From contig NZ_CP133190.1 in NCBI RefSeq assembly GCF_030913705.1, forward strand, positions 1,798,001 through 1,862,000: a stretch of DNA of 64,000 nucleotides, written 5' to 3'. The notes under the pieces are model-generated. The model did no database searches and was not told the origin of the DNA. It was given only the letters and a program-made list of their open reading frames with translations. This stretch comes from Anaerocolumna sp. MB42-C2 (lineage in GTDB: Bacteria; Bacillota; Clostridia; Lachnospirales; Lachnospiraceae). Position 1 is the stretch's first letter; every line of letters begins with the position of its first letter. This document shows, one piece after another, positions 43,914 through 52,446 of this stretch. The position numbers were made by a program, and so were the translations under genes.

Positions 43914-44753
43914 TCAAATATTTAAGTTTATTTCTCCATCAAAAACCGTTACTGCCGGGCCTGTCATAAAGATTGTGTTCTTCTCTCTGTCATACTTAAT
44001 TTTCAATTCACCGCCTAAGAGCCTCACGGTAACATTATCTTCAGTGAATCCGTTCCATATGCAGGCGTATACACTGGCACAAGCTCCTGTTCCGCAAGCT
44101 AAGGTTTCACCGGAACCGCGTTCCCATACTCTCATATCAATAGTGCTTTTATCCACTACATGAATAAATTCCGTATTGGTCCTCTCAGGAAACATGCTGT
44201 GATGCTCAAATAACGGACCGACCTTTTCTATATCAATGTTCTTAGTATCATCAACAAATATAATAGCATGAGGATTTCCCATGGATACGCAGGTTACTAA
44301 ATATTCTGCACCCGCTGCATTAACAGGTTTGGCGATAACTTCCTGACTGTCAGAGATAACCGGTATCATACTGGCTTTCGTGATTGGACTTCCCATATCA
44401 ACCGTTACTTCTGACACTTTGTTCTCCTTAACTTTTAAATCCAGGTATTTAATACCTGCTCCGGTTTCTATAGAAATATTAAGCTTATCCGTCAGTCCGT
44501 AATCATATACATATTTAGCTACACAACGTATTCCATTGCCGCACATTTGGGATTTTGACCCGTCAGAGTTATACATATCCATATAGAAATCTGCTTTATC
44601 TGTAGGTTTAATTAAAATTAAGCCATCTGATCCGATGCCAAAATGCCTGTCACTGACTATCTTAGCTATCTCCTCAGGGTTATCAACTTTTTCTATAAAG
44701 CAGTTAACGTAAACGTAATCATTACCGCAGCCTTGCATTTTTGTAAACTTCAT
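43914..44753 (-). CDS. dapF: Diaminopimelate epimerase
   Basis: DapF converts LL-diaminopimelate to the meso form for lysine and peptidoglycan. The 279-residue protein has both catalytic cysteines: MCGNGIRC (about residue 72) and ACGTGACA (about 215), plus FTKMQGCGNDYVYV at the N-terminus. The length is normal. It sits between the ANTAR regulator and dapL, with 42 bases to the former and 21 to the latter, so it is co-transcribed with both and probably with glnA. An AAGG site lies before ATG 44753. Confidence 0.98.
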   Translation of the reverse strand: MKFTKMQGCGNDYVYVNCFIEKVDNPEEIAKIVSDRHFGIGSDGLILIKPTDKADFYMDMYNSDGSKSQMCGNGIRCVAKYVYDYGLTDKLNISIETGAGIKYLDLKVKENKVSEVTVDMGSPITKASMIPVISDSQEVIAKPVNAAGAEYLVTCVSMGNPHAIIFVDDTKNIDIEKVGPLFEHHSMFPERTNTEFIHVVDKSTIDMRVWERGSGETLACGTGACASVYACIWNGFTEDNVTVRLLGGELKIKYDREKNTIFMTGPAVTVFDGEINLNI

Positions 44754-44795
44754 ACTATCAACCTTAATACCTTTCCCCTTTTAAACCAAATCATA

Positions 44796-45338
44796 TTACA
44801 TTAAACTTAATATCATCTCCGCCATCTCAACCATATTGGTTCCCGTATCCATACTGTTTTTCTGTATGTACCGGTGAGCTTCCTCTTCCGTCATGTTATT
44901 GCGTTCCATTAAAACAAGTTTTGCTTTGGCGATAATAGCTTTATCTCCTTCTGATCTTGGTTTAGGTTTATCTTTTAGCTTTTTTTTCTTCTTCAAGTAA
45001 TTATAACTCATCATCTGCAGAGTATTCAATAGGTCTTGCATTTTTATTGGCATACTAAGACAAACAATATTATTATCAGTACATTCTTCCAGTTTCGTAG
45101 CAGAAGCAATCAAAAGCATTTCAAACCCTTTCGGAAGATAATTATTTAACTCCCTATAATGCATATCCGAGAAACGGTACCCACATATTACTATCCCATC
45201 ATCTAATTCATTTGTTATTCCTACAACCTGAGCGCCGGTGGTACAGGTGGCGTTCACTTCAAAACCATTTCTGACTAATGCATTCTTTATACTCGTTGCA
45301 TCTTCTATCTTAGGAAAAGCTATAATAATACCAGGCAC
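44796..45338 (-). CDS. ANTAR-domain antiterminator (GlnR/NasT-like)
   Basis: This 180-residue protein has an N-terminal receiver-like region (IIIAFPKIEDATSIKNALVRNGFEVNATC, residues 4-120) and a C-terminal ANTAR domain (about 130-180: AIIAKAKLVLMERNNMTEEEAHRYIQKNSMDTG). ANTAR proteins bind a two-hairpin RNA and prevent termination, mainly on nitrogen genes. The receiver lacks a clear acidic pocket (no DD pair at the start), so it may not be a classical phospho-regulator. The gene lies 63 bases behind glnA, a known clostridial arrangement. The start is GTG 45338 behind GGAGG; an ATG two bases upstream is out of frame. The glnA and gltB leaders are candidate targets. Confidence 0.92.
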   Translation of the reverse strand: MPGIIIAFPKIEDATSIKNALVRNGFEVNATCTTGAQVVGITNELDDGIVICGYRFSDMHYRELNNYLPKGFEMLLIASATKLEECTDNNIVCLSMPIKMQDLLNTLQMMSYNYLKKKKKLKDKPKPRSEGDKAIIAKAKLVLMERNNMTEEEAHRYIQKNSMDTGTNMVEMAEMILSLM

Positions 45339-45401
45339 ATCTGATCACCTCCATCGCTTTAGATATTTCACTTAGTGGTATATGTCCACTATACCGATTT
45401 A

Positions 45402-46733
45402 TTACATGCGATGTAAGTATTGATCTAATTCCCACTGAGATACCTGTATGGTATATTGATTCCACTCTGTATTTTTGGCTTCTAAATATTTACCGGTCGT
45501 ATGTTCTCCCAATACATTTTTAACTAATTCATTTTTTTCAAACGCAACTAACGCTTCTTTCAAATTAGTTGGGAGATTTTTAATTCCTTTTTCCGCTTTT
45601 TCTTCATCCGTCATAGCAAAGATATTCATATCAACGCTGTCCGGAGGAGTTAATTTATTTTTAATTCCATCCAGGCCTGCTGCAAGACATACGGCTAAAG
45701 CGAGATATGGATTTGCTGCCGGATCAGGGCATCTTAATTCAACCCTGGCACTTGCTCCTCGGGCTGCTGGAATTCGGATTAACGGACTTCTGTTTGTAGC
45801 TGACCATGCAATGTAAACAGGTGCTTCATAACCGGGAACTAATCTTTTATAGGAATTAACCAGTGGGTTGGTTACAGCTGCCATGCCCTCCATTTGCTTC
45901 ATTAAACCGGCTATAAAGTGATATGCGTCTTCACTTAGCCCTAATTTACCACTAGGATCATCAAATATATTCTTTCCGTCTTTGCTAAGTGACATATTAA
46001 TATGCATACCGGAACCATTTACTCCAAATTTCGGTTTTGGCATAAAAGTAGCATGCAGTCCATGTCTTTTCGCTATGGTTCTGACTACCAGTTTAAAGGT
46101 CATAATATTGTCCGCAGTAGTAAGGGCGTTATCATATTGAAAGTCAATTTCGTGCTGTGCCGGAGCCACCTCATGATGAGAAGCTTCAATTATAAATCCC
46201 ATATCTTCCAAGGTTAATACCATCTCACGTCTGGCATTTTCACCTGCATCCAAAGGTCCGACATCAAAATATCCGCCGCGTTCTAAGGAAGTATTGGTTG
46301 GTTCACCGTTATCTTCTGCATTAAACAGGAAGAATTCACATTCGGGGCCAACATTAAATGTGTAACCCATCTCTTTTGCCTCATTAATTACCTTTTTAAG
46401 TATATATCTTGGATCTCCCTCAAAAGGTGTGCCATCCGGTCTGTAAACATCACATATAAATCTTGCAACCTTACCCTGCTGAGGTCTCCAAGGGAAGATT
46501 TCAAAAGTATCTAAATCCGGATATAAATACATGTCTGATTCTTCAATACGTACAAAACCTTCGATAGAAGAACCGTCAAACATACATTTATTATTTAACA
46601 CTTTATCCAATTGGCTGGTTGTTACAGCAACATTCTTCAGATAACCGAAAATATCAGTAAACTGAAGTCTTATAAATTCTACATCCTCTTCTTCAACTAT
46701 TCTGATAATATCTTGTTTTGTGTAATGATTCAT
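45402..46733 (-). CDS. glnA: Glutamine synthetase, type I
   Basis: GlnA joins ammonium and glutamate using ATP. This 443-residue enzyme has the beta-grasp N-terminus ([18 protein letters not shown]), [10 protein letters not shown] (about residue 52), the ATP-site block [10 protein letters not shown] (about 129), the [12 protein letters not shown] block (about 187), the ammonium-site block [17 protein letters not shown] (about 288), and [12 protein letters not shown]. It is the short GSI-alpha form without the adenylylation insert seen in GSI-beta, so control by adenylylation is unlikely. AAAGGGAG precedes ATG 46733. A sigma-A promoter with a terminator-like leader hairpin lies upstream. Confidence 0.98.
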   Translation of the reverse strand: MNHYTKQDIIRIVEEEDVEFIRLQFTDIFGYLKNVAVTTSQLDKVLNNKCMFDGSSIEGFVRIEESDMYLYPDLDTFEIFPWRPQQGKVARFICDVYRPDGTPFEGDPRYILKKVINEAKEMGYTFNVGPECEFFLFNAEDNGEPTNTSLERGGYFDVGPLDAGENARREMVLTLEDMGFIIEASHHEVAPAQHEIDFQYDNALTTADNIMTFKLVVRTIAKRHGLHATFMPKPKFGVNGSGMHINMSLSKDGKNIFDDPSGKLGLSEDAYHFIAGLMKQMEGMAAVTNPLVNSYKRLVPGYEAPVYIAWSATNRSPLIRIPAARGASARVELRCPDPAANPYLALAVCLAAGLDGIKNKLTPPDSVDMNIFAMTDEEKAEKGIKNLPTNLKEALVAFEKNELVKNVLGEHTTGKYLEAKNTEWNQYTIQVSQWELDQYLHRM

Positions 46734-46779
46734 ATCATTTCTCTCCCTTTTATAATTATTTTATAATTATTCGAAAAAG

Positions 46780-46810
46780 GGCGAAAGCATTCCATAAGAA
46801 CACCTTCGCC
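46780..46810 (-). promoter_or_regulatory. Leader hairpin (terminator-like) of glnA
   Basis: On the minus strand GGCGAAGGTGTTC pairs with GAATGCTTTCGCC over 13 positions (three or so G-U pairs) around TTATG, followed by CTTTTT. It starts about five bases after the predicted transcription start and 46 bases before glnA. It parallels the gltB leader and could be an attenuator. Confidence 0.7.
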
Positions 46811-46821
46811 TCGCTGATAAC

Positions 46822-46850
46822 ATGATAACAGCCTGAATATTATTTGTCAA
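46822..46850 (-). promoter_or_regulatory. Predicted sigma-A promoter of glnA
   Basis: Minus-strand TTGACA (46845-46850) and TATCAT (46822-46827) are separated by 17 bases. Transcription should begin near 46815. Confidence 0.7.
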
Positions 46851-46961
46851 TATACTAAATGTACATAGTATACAATATTAATTCAAGCTAAATCATGATA
46901 ATACATGCTGTATTGATCCGTTCCATAGATCTAAAAAAAAATAACCATATATACATTTATC

Positions 46962-47125
46962 GTTACTGTTCACTCCCCTGCAAAAAGCAGCAGTTCCGCA
47001 AACAATAACACGCTTCGCGATGCACACAAAACGCGAAAACAGCGTTTTGGCGTTGCAATTCTCCGGTTTTCTGTGACAATACACTCACAAAAAACACATC
47101 GCGTTTATTGTCTGTGAACAGTAAC
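46962..47125 (-). repeat. Dispersed 164-bp MITE-like repeat, copy 3
   Basis: This is the best-preserved copy. It has perfect 12-base terminal inverted repeats (GTTACTGTTCAC and GTGAACAGTAAC) and an 8-base direct repeat CATTTATC on each side (46954-46961 and 47126-47133). Its orientation is opposite to copies 1 and 2. It lies between the HD-GYP gene and the glnA promoter and has no coding capacity. Confidence 0.92.
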
Positions 47126-47220
47126 CATTTATCAACACAGTTTATTATATATAAATCTTATATCCTTATACCATTTTAATAAAAATCCAATAATTATGAT
47201 TATATGAATCATTTTATTTA

Positions 47221-48252
47221 TTAAACTATTATTTTAGAGATACATAAGTTATAAAATCGGGGATCATTTTTTAAATCAATTAATTCTTTCGTTTCAATAT
47301 TGCGAACTAAAGGTCTTAAGACACAATCCGAATAATTCTGCATAACGATTCCTTTCGTACCGTCACTTAATTCCACACTGGTACCCACCGGATATACGGT
47401 TACACATCTTAAAAAAACATCAATCACTTCGGAATCATATAACTGATCTCCAGTCCCCATTAAATATTCCACTGTCTCAGACGGAGAAAAAGCGTTCCGG
47501 TAAGCCCTGTCAGAAGTCATGGCATCATAGGTGTCAGCAACAGCCAGGATTCGTCCGAAGATAGTTATTTCATCCCCTTTTAAACCTCTTGGATACCCGG
47601 ATCCGTCGTATCTTTCATGGTGCTGCAGTACACCGACTTTGGTAACACTATTAAGTTCCATAGCTTTTGCCAGGATTTCAAATCCCATTTCAGGATGTTT
47701 TTGGATTAATTCATATTCATCACCTGATAACTTGCCCTGCTTATCTAAGATTTCTATCGGTACATTCTTTTTACCGATATCATGAAGGATACCGGCGGTT
47801 CCCAAATAAATTAAGTTATCACGGCTTAAGTTTAATTTAATACCAATACTGACAGCTAAAATTCCTACATTTACACAATGAAGATAAGTATATTCATGGT
47901 GTCCCCATAAATGATGCATATTTATTTCCACATCACGATTTGCAATAATATTATCCACAATATCAGATATTAAGGGCATCATTTCTGCGATATTTCCGTT
48001 TTGGTTGACTATAGTTTCCAGACGTGAAGCGGTTTGTAATCGTAGCCCTTCATCTACTACATCCTGAATAACTATACCCTCTGATATCTCATCTTCTATA
48101 TATAAACCGGTAAAACCATGTGAGATTAATCTGGCAAGGATAGCTTCTGTTAACTCAACATTTTCCCTTAATAAGATTACACCCTGAGCACCATATAACG
48201 GTTTTGCTAAGCGGGAACCTGGAATTACTTTATCTATAGTAAGAAATCTCAT
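47221..48252 (-). CDS. HD-GYP domain phosphodiesterase
   Basis: HD-GYP proteins degrade cyclic di-GMP. This 343-residue protein has a short N-terminal segment (MRFLTIDKVIPGSRLAKPLYG, with a DUF3391-like domain to about 120) and the catalytic domain, with HDIGK (about residue 157) and HHERYDGSGYPRGLKGDEI (about 209). The start at ATG 48252 is chosen because TTGGAGG lies ten bases ahead and the domain begins there; the frame is open to 48423 but that extension looks non-coding. There is no receiver or membrane domain. Together with the PilZ protein and motAB nearby it suggests c-di-GMP control of motility. Confidence 0.92.
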   Translation of the reverse strand: MRFLTIDKVIPGSRLAKPLYGAQGVILLRENVELTEAILARLISHGFTGLYIEDEISEGIVIQDVVDEGLRLQTASRLETIVNQNGNIAEMMPLISDIVDNIIANRDVEINMHHLWGHHEYTYLHCVNVGILAVSIGIKLNLSRDNLIYLGTAGILHDIGKKNVPIEILDKQGKLSGDEYELIQKHPEMGFEILAKAMELNSVTKVGVLQHHERYDGSGYPRGLKGDEITIFGRILAVADTYDAMTSDRAYRNAFSPSETVEYLMGTGDQLYDSEVIDVFLRCVTVYPVGTSVELSDGTKGIVMQNYSDCVLRPLVRNIETKELIDLKNDPRFYNLCISKIIV

Positions 48253-48538
48253 TACCCTGAATCCTCCAAGTATGTATAATATAATAATCAGAAGCCGTTT
48301 AAAACTCCTGATAAAAGCGCTTTCTGCAAACAAATAATGCAGGAACCTGCTGTTTTTTATAACAGAATATATCGGAAGATTACGTACATCTTCCAATATA
48401 AGGTGGCTTACAACCAAGTTCACCTAAGTCATGCATAGTATTCTATTACTATACAATACACTAGGCACATATTATAGCATATTATGTCAGATATTGGTAT
48501 ACCTTTTAAAAAATTATTCTATTTGCTCTTATCTTTGT

Positions 48539-49333
48539 TTACGCCAGTATCATTCTGTCATTGGCAAATTCACCGCCGCTGGCTGTTTCAAATCTTGCTA
48601 ACAGATCGCTTACCTGTAGTTTCTTTTTTTCTTCTCCGGATACATCATATATAATTTTACCTTCAAACATCATAATCAGACGATTTCCATACTGAATGGC
48701 ATTTTTCATATTATGGGTTACCATAAGGGCCGTAAGGGAGTTTTTAGTTACAATCTGTTCCGTTAATTCCAATACTTTTCTGGCCGTTTTTGGATCCAAT
48801 GCCGCAGTATGTTCATCCAGAAGCAGCAATTTAGGATTTTTCAAAGTAGCCATAAGAAGAGTTAGAGCCTGTCTCTGTCCACCGGAAAGGAGTCCGACTT
48901 TAGAGGTTAATCGGTTTTCTAATCCCAGATCCAGGGTTTTTAATAGTTCAACGTACAACTCTTTCTCCGCTTTTGTTATTCCCCAGCTTAAGCCTCGCCT
49001 TTTACCTCTGCGGTACGCAAGTGCCAGATTTTCTTCAATTTCCATATCAGCTGCAGTTCCCATCATAGGATCCTGAAAAACCCTCCCCAGATATTTCGCC
49101 CTCTCATATTCCGGTAATCTGGTAATATTAATATTATCAAGTGTTATTGTTCCCTCATCCGGAAAATGTACTCCGGCTATCATATTAAGCATAGTGGATT
49201 TACCGGCGCCATTACCGCCGATTATAGTTACAAAGTCGGAAGGATTTAACTGAAGTTCCAGACCGTTTAATACCCTTTTTTCATTAATAGTACCCGGATT
49301 AAAGGTCTTATATAAATTATTTAATGTAAGCAT
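48539..49333 (-). CDS. ABC importer ATP-binding protein (TrpZ-like)
   Basis: This 264-residue ATPase has Walker A IGGNGAGKSTM (about residue 38), signature LSGGQRQAL (about 150) and Walker B LLLLDEHTAALD (about 170). With the overlapping permease gene and the upstream solute-binding protein gene it forms the trpXYZ-type operon found in Firmicutes, which is suggested to import tryptophan or tyrosine. The start ATG shares one base with the stop codon of the permease gene. No T-box is visible for the operon, so the amino acid remains uncertain. The gene is followed by an AT-rich gap without an obvious terminator. Confidence 0.9.
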   Translation of the reverse strand: MLTLNNLYKTFNPGTINEKRVLNGLELQLNPSDFVTIIGGNGAGKSTMLNMIAGVHFPDEGTITLDNINITRLPEYERAKYLGRVFQDPMMGTAADMEIEENLALAYRRGKRRGLSWGITKAEKELYVELLKTLDLGLENRLTSKVGLLSGGQRQALTLLMATLKNPKLLLLDEHTAALDPKTARKVLELTEQIVTKNSLTALMVTHNMKNAIQYGNRLIMMFEGKIIYDVSGEEKKKLQVSDLLARFETASGGEFANDRMILA

Positions 49334-50304
49334 TATACACCCTCCTTATGTACTACCACTTTTTGTTTCTTTAAAACCGGTACGGACAACGCAACTGCAA
49401 CAAGAACTGCAGTCAGAAGTTTAAGGTCATTGGTATTCAAACCGAATTGCAATACGATAGCAATAATGATACGATAAATAACGGCTCCGATTATAATTGC
49501 CCTTAGTTTATAAGCAAAAGAACGTTTCCTGTGAAATACGACCTCTCCGATTACAATGGAAGCAAGACCTACCACAATCGCACCGACACCCATACTTACA
49601 TCTGCGTACCCCTGACTCTGGGCTACAAGACCACCTGACAAAGCAATTAATCCATTCCCTAATGCCAGGCCGATTATTTTCATTAAATCCGTATTCGATC
49701 CCTGCGCTCTAACCATAGCTTCATTATTACCGGTGGCACGAATGGTACATCCGATTTCCGTACCGAAAAACCAGTACAGAAAAGCAACCACTAATATAAC
49801 AAAAGCTAATCCTATACCAATTGAAACCAACGTCTGTAAAAGAGAATCTTTCATTCCGAGTTCTTTTGCTGATGGCAGTATTCCTTTTATCTCGGATATT
49901 ACCGTTTTCTGCCCAAGAAGCGGGGTATTAGCCTGTCCCATAATTCTTAAATTAACAGAGTATAATGCTATCATTGACAGAATACCGGAAAGAATTGCAG
50001 GTATCTTTAGTTTTGTATGTAAAAGTCCCGTTACAACTCCTGATAACATTCCTGCAAGTATTGCTATAATTAAACTTAAAAAAGGGTTCCAGCCTAAAAC
50101 AACAATAACGGTTGCACTGACACTGCCTCCTAACGCAAAACTTCCCTCACTGGTCATATCCGCAATATCCAATATACGAAATGAAATATAAACACCAATG
50201 GCTAAAATTGCCCAAAAAAGCCCTTGTGACAGGGCACCTACCGAAGCCAGTAATATTGCCGGCAATAATGTTAAGAAATTTGCCAATACTGCTTTAATAT
50301 TCAT
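49333..50304 (-). CDS. ABC importer permease (TrpY-like)
   Basis: This 323-residue membrane protein has about eight or nine hydrophobic helices and belongs to the BPD_transp_2 (LivH-like) permease family. Landmarks are LDIADMTSEGSFALGGSVSA (about residue 50), TEIGCTIRATGNNEAMVRAQG (about 190) and SGGLVAQSQGYADVSMGVGAIVVGLASIVIG, the last being the coupling region. It overlaps the ATPase gene by one base. The solute-binding protein gene lies 121 bases upstream with a hairpin in between. The substrate is probably an aromatic amino acid, as for the family. Confidence 0.9.
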   Translation of the reverse strand: MNIKAVLANFLTLLPAILLASVGALSQGLFWAILAIGVYISFRILDIADMTSEGSFALGGSVSATVIVVLGWNPFLSLIIAILAGMLSGVVTGLLHTKLKIPAILSGILSMIALYSVNLRIMGQANTPLLGQKTVISEIKGILPSAKELGMKDSLLQTLVSIGIGLAFVILVVAFLYWFFGTEIGCTIRATGNNEAMVRAQGSNTDLMKIIGLALGNGLIALSGGLVAQSQGYADVSMGVGAIVVGLASIVIGEVVFHRKRSFAYKLRAIIIGAVIYRIIIAIVLQFGLNTNDLKLLTAVLVAVALSVPVLKKQKVVVHKEGV

Positions 50305-50336
50305 AATGATTCCTTACCTTCCCTTAAACGCAAAGA

Positions 50337-50399
50337 CTGTCCCTTATATCATTCTTGTTCATGTACGTAAACAGATTCAAGAATCCTACATCGGGACAG
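50337..50399. other. Intercistronic hairpin between binding protein and permease genes
   Basis: CTGTCCC and ATTCTTG on one side pair with CAAGAAT and GGGACAG on the other across a stem with an unpaired middle. Such hairpins often protect the upstream binding-protein mRNA so that it is more abundant than the permease mRNA. No T-run follows on the operon strand. Confidence 0.5.
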
Positions 50400-50425
50400 C
50401 TTTTCTGTTATATAATAAATGATAC

Positions 50426-51415
50426 CTACTCTTTATCTTCTGTTAAATCAGACGGAATTTCAATTCCTAATTGTGCTGCAACATCCTCATTAATGGATAA
50501 CTTACATTGATCTGCTGAAAGATATTCAATAGGCATTTCTGCAGTAGTAGCTGTTCCTTCAATAATTTTTACTGCCTGCTTACCGGTTAACTTACCAAGT
50601 TCGTAATAATCGATTCCATATGTAGCTAAACCGCCTGCATCCACCATACCCTCTTCACCGCAGATGACAGGAAGATTGTTGGCATTGGCAACCTGGGAAA
50701 CTGTTGGCATAGCTTTTGCAATAACATTATCGGTGGGAGCATAAATCGCATCTACTTTACCAATTAAAGATTCTACCACCTGTTGGATTTCATTGGTATT
50801 GGAAACGGTAGCTTCCTCAGATTCCATCCCTAATTTAGTAGCCGCTTCAATCGCCATATCAGCTTGTATTTTAGAATTCACTTCACTGGAACAGTAAAGA
50901 ATCGCTATTTTTTTTGCCTCGGGAACCAGTTTTTTTAATAAATCGATTTGTTCCTTTACAGGAGTTAAGTCAGAGGTTCCTGAAACATTTCCTCCCGGTG
51001 CTTCATTGGATGCAACTAAACCGGCTGCTTGAGGGTCTGTAACTGCTGTCACAAGAATAGGAATATCTTTTGTTGCATTGGCAACTGCCTGTGAGGCCGG
51101 AGTCGCAATTGCTAAGATTAAATCATCATTATCATTCACCAGTTTTGTTGCGATGGTATTAGCATTGGATTGATCCCCCTGTGCATTCTGATAATCAATG
51201 GAAATTTTCTCACCATCTTTATAACCTGCTTCTGCCAGGGCATCTACAAATCCCTTATAGGAAGCATCTAATGCAGCATGTTCCACTAATTGATCAACAC
51301 CAATACGAAATACTTCTCCTCCTGAAGCAGTGTCTTTCTTGCCACATCCTGATAAGGACGCCGTAACCAGTAATGCGGTTAAAAAAATAGAAATCGCTTT
51401 TTTTGATTTTTTCAT
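50426..51415 (-). CDS. ABC importer substrate-binding lipoprotein (TrpX-like)
   Basis: This 329-residue protein has a lipoprotein signal (MKKSKKAISIFLTALLVTASLSGCG, lipobox LSGC at about residue 21-24) and an ABC_sub_bind domain. Landmarks are DYQNAQGDQSNANTIATKLV (about 99), IAIAT-PASQAVANATKDIPI and PVICGEEGMVDAGGLATYGIDYYELG (about 245-270). These match the TrpX-type tryptophan/tyrosine-binding proteins of the family. It is tethered outside the membrane and feeds the permease encoded downstream. A TTGACA promoter and an AAGGAGG ribosome binding site precede ATG 51415. Confidence 0.9.
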   Translation of the reverse strand: MKKSKKAISIFLTALLVTASLSGCGKKDTASGGEVFRIGVDQLVEHAALDASYKGFVDALAEAGYKDGEKISIDYQNAQGDQSNANTIATKLVNDNDDLILAIATPASQAVANATKDIPILVTAVTDPQAAGLVASNEAPGGNVSGTSDLTPVKEQIDLLKKLVPEAKKIAILYCSSEVNSKIQADMAIEAATKLGMESEEATVSNTNEIQQVVESLIGKVDAIYAPTDNVIAKAMPTVSQVANANNLPVICGEEGMVDAGGLATYGIDYYELGKLTGKQAVKIIEGTATTAEMPIEYLSADQCKLSINEDVAAQLGIEIPSDLTEDKE

Positions 51416-51498
51416 AACTTCCTCCTTTATAACCGTAACATTTTACTTCAATACAAAATTGCTTTAAAGCATTACAGTTTAGCACTTTTAATGGATAA

Positions 51499-51527
51499 AG
51501 TCTAACCTGATTTTGCACTTTTGTCAA
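51499..51527 (-). promoter_or_regulatory. Predicted sigma-A promoter of the ABC importer operon
   Basis: Minus-strand TTGACA (51522-51527) and TAGACT (51499-51504) are 17 bases apart, about 85 bases upstream of the binding-protein gene. Confidence 0.55.
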
Positions 51528-51582
51528 TTATTTTTTTCTGACTTAATTTTACTCTTTGGAAGTTTTTGTAACATATAAAATC

Positions 51583-51620
51583 GGAAGCTACTGATTTTTT
51601 TCATTAATCCAATAGCTTCC
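51583..51620 (-). terminator. Intrinsic terminator of motAB
   Basis: On the minus strand GGAAGCTA and TAGCTTCC form a perfect 8-base stem around a 22-base loop, followed by GATTTTA. It lies 23 bases after the motB stop codon. Confidence 0.65.
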
Positions 51621-51642
51621 TGCCCATAATTTACAATTCCAT

Positions 51643-52446
51643 TCACTTTTGTACCTGTCTTGCCTCTTCATTATAAAGTAAGGTTAGACTGATACGTCTG
51701 TTTTTCATTCTACCCTCTTTCGTTTTGTTAGAAGCTACCGGTTTATATTCTCCGTAACCAATGGCTGCTAAACGATCCGGTTTCATTTTATAATTTTCGA
51801 TTAAATACTGTACCATATTGGCTGCTCTTTCCGCAGACAGCTGCCAATTGGATCTGTATTGATTATTATTAACCGGTACATTATCTGTATAACCCTCCAC
51901 TAGAATGGGGCTGTCAACACTGTTTAATACAACTGCGACCTGATCCAGGATTGGTTTCATCTCCGGTTTTACATCCGCTTCTCCACTATCAAACAGAATA
52001 TCATTCGGCAAAGAAATAACCATTCCTTTATCTTCCACAGTAATACGGAGTTTATCTTTTAATTTACTGTCTTTTAGAGTTTCATAAAGCTCCTCTCTTA
52101 ATCTGGCAAATTCTTCTTTGCTGATACCGTCACTGGCATCGATGTCATTCTCTTGACCGGACTGTGCCTTATCGGAATCTCCGCTTTCTTTAATATCTTT
52201 CGATGTAAGCCCTGTACCGCCGTCTAAAATCCCGCTGCCTTTTGGTATAACCGATCCATCTACACTCTTTCCGGAATTACCGAAAGCTTGACTTAATGAT
52301 TGAGAGAGGGCTTCATATTTTTTCTGATTTACGTTGCTGATGGAATAAAGCATAACGAAAAATACCATTAATAACGTAATCAGGTCTGAGTAGGTTAACA
52401 GCCATCTTTCACCGTTCTCCTTCTTCACTTTCTTCTTTTTCATCAT
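51643..52446 (-). CDS. motB: Flagellar motor stator protein MotB
   Basis: MotB anchors the stator to peptidoglycan. This 267-residue protein has a lysine-rich N-terminus, one transmembrane helix (LITLLMVFFVMLYSISNV, about residues 22-39) with the proton-binding Asp just before it (TYSDLIT), and a C-terminal OmpA/MotB domain (about 140-260: GYTDNVPVNNNQYRSNWQLSAERA and IGYGEYKPVASNKT). A low-complexity Gly/Ser/Asp linker spans 60-110. It overlaps motA by 38 bases, so the pair is coupled. ATG 52443 or 52446 may be used. Confidence 0.95.
   Translation of the reverse strand: MMKKKKVKKENGERWLLTYSDLITLLMVFFVMLYSISNVNQKKYEALSQSLSQAFGNSGKSVDGSVIPKGSGILDGGTGLTSKDIKESGDSDKAQSGQENDIDASDGISKEEFARLREELYETLKDSKLKDKLRITVEDKGMVISLPNDILFDSGEADVKPEMKPILDQVAVVLNSVDSPILVEGYTDNVPVNNNQYRSNWQLSAERAANMVQYLIENYKMKPDRLAAIGYGEYKPVASNKTKEGRMKNRRISLTLLYNEEARQVQK

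Noticed and set aside
46740-46960. Classical two-hairpin ANTAR target upstream of glnA
   Set aside because: I looked for two adjacent hairpins with six-base loops having A1 and G4 and found none before the terminator-like hairpin; there is also no room after the predicted start site.
48253-48423. N-terminal extension of the HD-GYP reading frame
   Set aside because: The extra 57 residues look non-coding, and a good ribosome binding site lies directly before ATG 48252.
51416-51642. T-box or other riboswitch ahead of the TrpX-like operon
   Set aside because: No T-box sequence or specifier stem was seen; only a sigma-A promoter and a plain leader.
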